64,000 nucleotides of DNA from M3007 sp037445225 (lineage in GTDB: Bacteria; Bacteroidota; Bacteroidia; Chitinophagales; Saprospiraceae), in the NCBI GenBank assembly GCA_037445225.1, contig JBBIKW010000001.1, positions 317,995 through 381,994 of the forward strand, given 5' to 3'. How positions within the stretch are numbered: position 1 is the stretch's first letter; every line of letters starts with the position of its first letter. Under the pieces are notes generated by a model, which did not search any database, had not been told where the DNA came from, and was given only the letters and a program-made list of their open reading frames with translations. A program made the position numbers and the translations under genes. This document shows, in pieces, positions 59,915 to 64,000 of this stretch.

Positions 59915-61822
59915 ATGCACCCTGCATACAAACTCATGCTGTTGGCCTGGGCGGGCGTTATCGCCTGGGTTGCCTTTGTCATCTTTTCAAACCGAAAGAC
60001 ACACCCTAAGGTGTTGTTTGCGCTCTTCATGGTAGAACTGTGGGAGCGCTTCAGCTACTACGGTATGCGCGCCATCTTGGTGCTCTACATGGTCGCCAAG
60101 GCGACCCAAGAGGTGGCCAACCGCGGCTTGGGGTTCGATGACGCCAAGGCCTATGGCATTTACGCCGCATACGGCGCCTTGGTATACCTTACGCCCATCA
60201 TAGGCGGCTACTTTGCCGATCGCATGATAGGCTATCGGCAAGCCATCTTGTGGGGCGCAGCACTCATGGCCTTAGGGCAGTTTACGCTCTTTCTGGATAA
60301 CCCCGTTACTTTTTATATCGGTCTGGCGCTGTTAGTCGTGGGCAATGGTTTTTTCAAGCCCAACATTTCATCGATGATAGGCAAATTTTACGGGGCGGGC
60401 GACTCCCGGCGCGACGGTGCCTTTACCATATTTTACATGGGCATCAACATCGGCGCATTTCTTACACCGCTTACTTGTGGAGCTATTGGCGAGATCGAAG
60501 GATGGCGCTATGGCTTTTTAGCGGCGGGGATTGGCATGGTGACCGGCCTGCTTATCTTTCTGTGGGCGCAGTCTAAAGGGTGGATCTTGACCGACTTCGA
60601 CGAAGCGGGTCAGCCCTTAGACCAACCGCGTCCTATCGGATTGCCGCCGGAGAATCCTCCCAGCGTGGCAGGTATAAGTGGACGAACCATCCCTTACCTT
60701 GCTACTCTCCTATTGGTATTTGCCTCATGGCTACTTGTGCGCAACGATGAATTGGTTGACATCTTGCTCGCTGTCATTGGGATTGGAGTCATCGGCTACA
60801 TGCTCTACGCGTCGGGCAAGTACGACACCGTTCAAAAACAACGCATCTGGGTTATCTTGCTCTTGCTGTTGTTCACTACCGTGTTCTGGACCTTCTTTGA
60901 ACTAGCTGGCTCTGCACTCAACCTCTTTACTGACCGCAACGTAAACAAAACAATGGCGGGCACCGAACTGACCACGACCTTTTTCCAGTCGGTCAACCCT
61001 TTGTTCATCATGATCTTTGCTCCTATCTTCTCCTGGATGTGGATTCAATTAGCGCGCGCCGACCGCGAACCCGCCGCTCCCTACAAGTTTAGCGCCGGCC
61101 TACTTCTGTCGGGGCTGGGCTTCTTGGTGCTCTACATCGGCAAGGGCAGTGCTGACCAGGGACTAGTCCCCGCTATCTTTTTAATTACGCTGTATCTGCT
61201 GCACACCTTGGGCGAGCTGACGCTGTCGCCCGTCGGGCTATCGCTGGTAACCAAATTAGCTCCCGCCCAAATCGTAGGATTTATGATGGGCATTTGGTTT
61301 CTATCCTCCTCTATTGCACACCAAGGAGGTAAACATATTGCCAAGTTAACAGCTGTCGACGAAATCAAAATTATATCCAGCGCCTCCTTTCAAGATTGTT
61401 TCCCCGATAAAATCGTTTTACAGGCCTTTGAAAACGGCGCGGCTTTAAAAGATGAGAAGGGTAAAGCAATGCCGTTGGAAAAAGCCATGGTAAATGCGAC
61501 TTTCGTTCAAAAAGCCAATCAGTTGGCGGGTAGCAAAAAATATTTCGTCGGGCGCATCGCCATGGATAAGGATACTGTTCAGTTTTTGACTACGGATCCT
61601 CGATATGCTGCGCCGAGACCCGTGGTTGCTGTGAGTAAAGCAGAGGGTAAGGGTATCTTAGACAGCAGCCTCACAGGGCAAGCGGTGTCCTGTTTGCGCC
61701 AGGACTCCCTGGGATTGAGCTTGACTATCTTCCGAGTCTTAGGACTGGTCGCCATTGGTTGTGCGGCGGTGTTGTTGTTACTAGGGCCAATGATAACTCG
61801 CTGGATGCACGGCATCAAGTAG
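59915..61822 (+). CDS. POT/PTR-family peptide transporter with hydrophilic insertion
   Basis: A 635-aa proton-coupled oligopeptide transporter. The ExxERFxYY motif is present as ELWERFSYYGMRA, and the PTR signature is FYMGINIGAFLTPL. About 12-14 transmembrane helices are seen. Between the last two helices (after SSSIAHQGGKHIA, ~475-590) there is a ~110-residue hydrophilic insertion containing two Cys, probably periplasmic. It imports di-/tripeptides, fitting a peptide-scavenging lifestyle together with the M19 dipeptidase and secreted protease. Single gene; start ATG 59915. Confidence 0.92.
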   Translation: MHPAYKLMLLAWAGVIAWVAFVIFSNRKTHPKVLFALFMVELWERFSYYGMRAILVLYMVAKATQEVANRGLGFDDAKAYGIYAAYGALVYLTPIIGGYFADRMIGYRQAILWGAALMALGQFTLFLDNPVTFYIGLALLVVGNGFFKPNISSMIGKFYGAGDSRRDGAFTIFYMGINIGAFLTPLTCGAIGEIEGWRYGFLAAGIGMVTGLLIFLWAQSKGWILTDFDEAGQPLDQPRPIGLPPENPPSVAGISGRTIPYLATLLLVFASWLLVRNDELVDILLAVIGIGVIGYMLYASGKYDTVQKQRIWVILLLLLFTTVFWTFFELAGSALNLFTDRNVNKTMAGTELTTTFFQSVNPLFIMIFAPIFSWMWIQLARADREPAAPYKFSAGLLLSGLGFLVLYIGKGSADQGLVPAIFLITLYLLHTLGELTLSPVGLSLVTKLAPAQIVGFMMGIWFLSSSIAHQGGKHIAKLTAVDEIKIISSASFQDCFPDKIVLQAFENGAALKDEKGKAMPLEKAMVNATFVQKANQLAGSKKYFVGRIAMDKDTVQFLTTDPRYAAPRPVVAVSKAEGKGILDSSLTGQAVSCLRQDSLGLSLTIFRVLGLVAIGCAAVLLLLGPMITRWMHGIK

Positions 61823-61876
61823 AGTGTACCCAGTTATCTTATTCTCGCAAACAGCCTGCTGCAGCGAAATCTTTCT

Positions 61877-63133
61877 CTAATGCTCTTCTGGGCGTCCTAA
61901 GATCCGCCCGGCCTCATACAATTGAAGTAGCTGCGCCTGTTCGCGCTGCTCTTCTTCGGAAGCGGTGATAGGCTCCAACCTCGACAGGTTGGGCTGACCT
62001 GCATCTACCCAGGCAGTGTACCAGGCCGAAGCAACGGCGTGGATGGCGGCGCGCATTTGGCGCTCTATCATGCCGTTCAAGGCCGACTGGTATGCCGCGG
62101 CGTAGTCTTTGCAGGGCACGGAGACGACGACACGACCGCGGAGCTCTGGACACCTCTGCAAGTCAGCGGGAAACTGCTGGCTTAGGTAGCGCTCGATGTT
62201 CAGCACGCTGTCAACCAGCATGTGACTGCGCAGAACGATACTCCAAAAGTAGTCGGTAGTGTTGCCTATGTATGAGGGCTTTCCAACGAAATAGTCATAC
62301 TGCTCATCGGCAAAGAGTTCGGGGATACGGCTTTCCCAGAGGGCGTGGATGCCTATTTGTCCTGTTTTTTGGCCGTTGTAGTTGCTTGTCGTATGTAACG
62401 GCACATGAGCATCGCCGATATAGTGGCCCATGTCGGCACAGAGGCGAAGGATACTTTTAGCATCGCGTCTCCGAAAGGCCGCCGTCAGATCCCGCTGTGC
62501 CTTCTGCAAATGCCAAGGCAATATCCCATGTGTCGACAGCTTCTCCTCAAAGAAGGCTGATCGAAGCTTAGGGTATTCGAGGTCGCCTAACATTTGGCTT
62601 AAGGTGTCCGGGTCAAGCTGGCGCTCTGAAGCGCTAAAGGCCGGTAGAATATGGCGAGCAAAATAGGCGCGCCAGAGATCCGATGTATCAACACCTCCCT
62701 TCGAAAAGGGGTAGAGCAGCACCGTATCGCCGTTCTCGGATAGCCCCCAGATGCGGCTGTATTGTAGAAGCGCATCTAAAAATGTGCGAGGAAGGTCATC
62801 GAACGGCGGTACACCGTACTCGTCTAAGTCAATGTAATGGCGAGGACCCTCTGCAGCTACCGCATAGCGGCGCATGTCGGCATCTACTGCGTGATCGGAA
62901 AGCCAATCAATGTGCGGCTTAAAAAAGACCATCATCTCGGGCGGCAGCGTCAACACTGCTAAACGATTGATGCGGCGATGGGCAAAGAACCCCCACTCCA
63001 CTGCAGCTCCTCCCGATTGTCTAATGCAAGCGCTTCCGGTCGGCATCCACTCTCGCAAGGCTCGCTGTTCGGAAAACCCCATAAATACCAGGCACATGCC
63101 GGCTATCCAGATAAGTTCACGCTGCGCCATCAT
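61877..63133 (-). CDS. exported zinc-dependent P1-nuclease/phospholipase C-like protein
   Basis: A ~418-aa exported protein. The N-terminal hydrophobic segment LIWIAGMCLVFMGF may be a signal. Trinuclear-zinc marks of the P1 nuclease/phospholipase C superfamily are seen: WGFFAHRRINRLAV, EGPRHYIDLDEYG and ADMGHYIGDAHVPLHTTSN followed by GIHALWE. These supply Trp, His and Asp ligands in the usual order. Substrate (phospholipid or nucleic acid) is not predictable. ATG 63133 was taken; 63130 is next to it. Runs convergent with the POT transporter. Confidence 0.82.
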   Translation of the reverse strand: MMAQRELIWIAGMCLVFMGFSEQRALREWMPTGSACIRQSGGAAVEWGFFAHRRINRLAVLTLPPEMMVFFKPHIDWLSDHAVDADMRRYAVAAEGPRHYIDLDEYGVPPFDDLPRTFLDALLQYSRIWGLSENGDTVLLYPFSKGGVDTSDLWRAYFARHILPAFSASERQLDPDTLSQMLGDLEYPKLRSAFFEEKLSTHGILPWHLQKAQRDLTAAFRRRDAKSILRLCADMGHYIGDAHVPLHTTSNYNGQKTGQIGIHALWESRIPELFADEQYDYFVGKPSYIGNTTDYFWSIVLRSHMLVDSVLNIERYLSQQFPADLQRCPELRGRVVVSVPCKDYAAAYQSALNGMIERQMRAAIHAVASAWYTAWVDAGQPNLSRLEPITASEEEQREQAQLLQLYEAGRILGRPEEH

Positions 63134-63231
63134 ACGCTGACACGGCGATTTGTCCACTGTACTGTCCAAACGCAACACTCACATCGGCTAGGACCTTCGG
63201 TGCCAACACCTGCGTTCATCGACAATTTACA

Positions 63232-63654
63232 TCAGCGATCATCTCTCGAGCGAATAAGCCCTATCCCCAAAACAAGCAGCCCCAATGCTAAAAGAGCCAT
63301 GCCTAAGTAAAGGATGAATATCCATGAAGTGGGCTCCGTCACCTGCCGACCAATAGCTGCTGCAAAAAAGCCCAAGCTTACTAGTATGGCCGATACAGGA
63401 AATGCCAATCGGGCCAGCCATTTCCAAGCACTGGATAGCGCCGCGCAATCAACAAAAAGTTGTATTAACAACGAGAAGATGACCAACACCCCCGCATGAG
63501 CATGGCCGGCCCGAAACATCGACTTCTGAAAGTCCGTCAACTGCAAGTGCTCCTGCTCACCGCTCAAAATAGTGAGCAAAAAGTACCCGCCGTAAATGAT
63601 GGTCGGAACCGTAATCAGGATAAAGCCGCATATTTTCTTGGCCTCTTTTGTCAT
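63232..63654 (-). CDS. small four-helix membrane protein
   Basis: A 140-aa membrane protein with four predicted transmembrane helices (ICGFILITVPTIIYGGYFLL, AHAGVLVIFSLLIQLFVD, FPVSAILVSLGFFAAAIG, WIFILYLGMALLALGLLVLG). A conserved-looking RAGHAHAGV motif lies at the start of helix two. Function unknown. It is about 100 bp upstream of the P1-like gene on the same strand and might be co-transcribed. Confidence 0.75.
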   Translation of the reverse strand: MTKEAKKICGFILITVPTIIYGGYFLLTILSGEQEHLQLTDFQKSMFRAGHAHAGVLVIFSLLIQLFVDCAALSSAWKWLARLAFPVSAILVSLGFFAAAIGRQVTEPTSWIFILYLGMALLALGLLVLGIGLIRSRDDR

Positions 63655-63849
63655 GGATATTGCATTTAAAAAGGTTCCGAAAACGGCAAGGAGCTGCTAC
63701 CATCTCAGCTGCAGTTCGAGTATCTTCTTACACATATTAGATGGTGAAGCTCAGCAGAAGACCAACAATTCACCAAAACTACGATGACAACCTAAAAAAT
63801 ATAAAAGCAGAGTAATTCTGGGCATAGTGCTTCGTAGTTTAGGGAAGAC

Positions 63850-64000
63850 TCATTTCGTCCGCTCTTCGTCGACCATCTGCCGGCGCAGTTCAGCGACGCG
63901 CTCTACAGGCAGGCCCGTGAGCTGCCCGATGCGCTCATGGTCCATGTCCGTGTGCCGAAGGAGGTTGCAGGCAAATTCTTCGCGCGCTAGGGACACACCC
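63850..64000 (-). CDS. 3' end of a gene, possibly Rpn/PD-(D/E)XK nuclease family
   Basis: An open minus-strand frame from the window edge to a stop at 63850-63852. The ~49 visible residues (REEFACNLLRHTDMDHERIG, QLTGLPVERVAELRRQM) resemble the C-terminal tail of Rpn-family recombination-promoting nuclease/putative transposase proteins. The 5' part lies outside the window, so this is tentative. Confidence 0.4.
   Translation of the reverse strand, partial: GVSLAREEFACNLLRHTDMDHERIGQLTGLPVERVAELRRQMVDEERTK

Noticed and set aside
63850..64000. Complete transposase or insertion sequence at the right end
   Set aside because: Only ~49 C-terminal residues are visible and no inverted repeats or duplicated target site can be seen.

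Overview
This window comes from a moderately GC-rich member of the Bacteroidota. It is most likely from the Saprospiria (Lewinella/Saprospira-like), but that placement is inferred from gene content and not from a marker tree. The supporting signs are: six secreted proteins with type IX secretion (T9SS) C-terminal sorting domains; SprB-type and choice-of-anchor V modules; TonB-dependent receptors; near absence of Shine-Dalgarno sequences; and repeated Bacteroidota-type -7 boxes (TAnnTTTG). No rRNA, tRNA, CRISPR array or complete mobile element was seen. The window looks like ordinary chromosome with lineage-specific accessory genes.

Layout. 1-2.7 kb: 3' end of a T9SS-sorted protein, an NlpC/P60 protein lacking its catalytic Cys, and queE. 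2.7-5.8 kb: a MarR-like regulator with a C-terminal Cys cluster, a protoglobin-DUF2024 operon whose promoter carries two near-identical palindromes, and an M19 dipeptidase. 6-10.4 kb: an EF-G paralogue, a TPR membrane protein and rsmG. 10.4-13.8 kb (minus): a small beta-barrel, cinA and a haloperoxidase-like lipoprotein with altered active-site motifs. 14-19.2 kb: a LuxR-type response regulator and a 1,452-aa secreted multidomain protein. 19.5-21 kb: mdh plus a redoxin. 21-24 kb (minus): a 1,024-aa TIR-domain protein. 24-32 kb: an alpha-2-macroglobulin lipoprotein with a CLEQ thioester and a FadH-type reductase. 32-35.3 kb (minus): a TonB receptor with a CxxC in its plug, a degenerate stretch and a small His/Cys-rich exported protein. 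35.4-38.4 kb: a nested stem-loop, then two paralogous lipoproteins flanking a di-haem peroxidase. 38.4-43.5 kb (minus): upp, ddl, and a HmuY-like/TonB receptor operon. 43.8-45.2 kb: a stomatin (SPFH)/NfeD pair. 45.2-52.1 kb (minus): an M43 metalloprotease and two tandemly related choice-of-anchor V proteins with CxxCH motifs, one carrying a long series of SprB/Ig-like repeats. 52.2-59.7 kb: DUF3109, fabG, radC, kdsD, a helical-repeat protein, ligA and a lipoprotein. 59.9-64 kb: a POT peptide transporter, a P1-nuclease/PLC-like zinc enzyme, a membrane protein and the 3' end of a possible Rpn-family gene.

Themes. Surface and secretion functions dominate (T9SS cargo, TonB uptake, proteases, A2M). 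Haem, iron or metal handling appears several times: HmuY/TonB, protoglobin, di-haem peroxidase, CxxCH proteins and a His-rich exported protein. The best candidates for something new are the stand-alone TIR protein, the double-palindrome protoglobin operon with its nearby Cys-cluster MarR, the CxxCH choice-of-anchor V pair, and the pseudoenzyme-like NlpC/P60 and haloperoxidase proteins.
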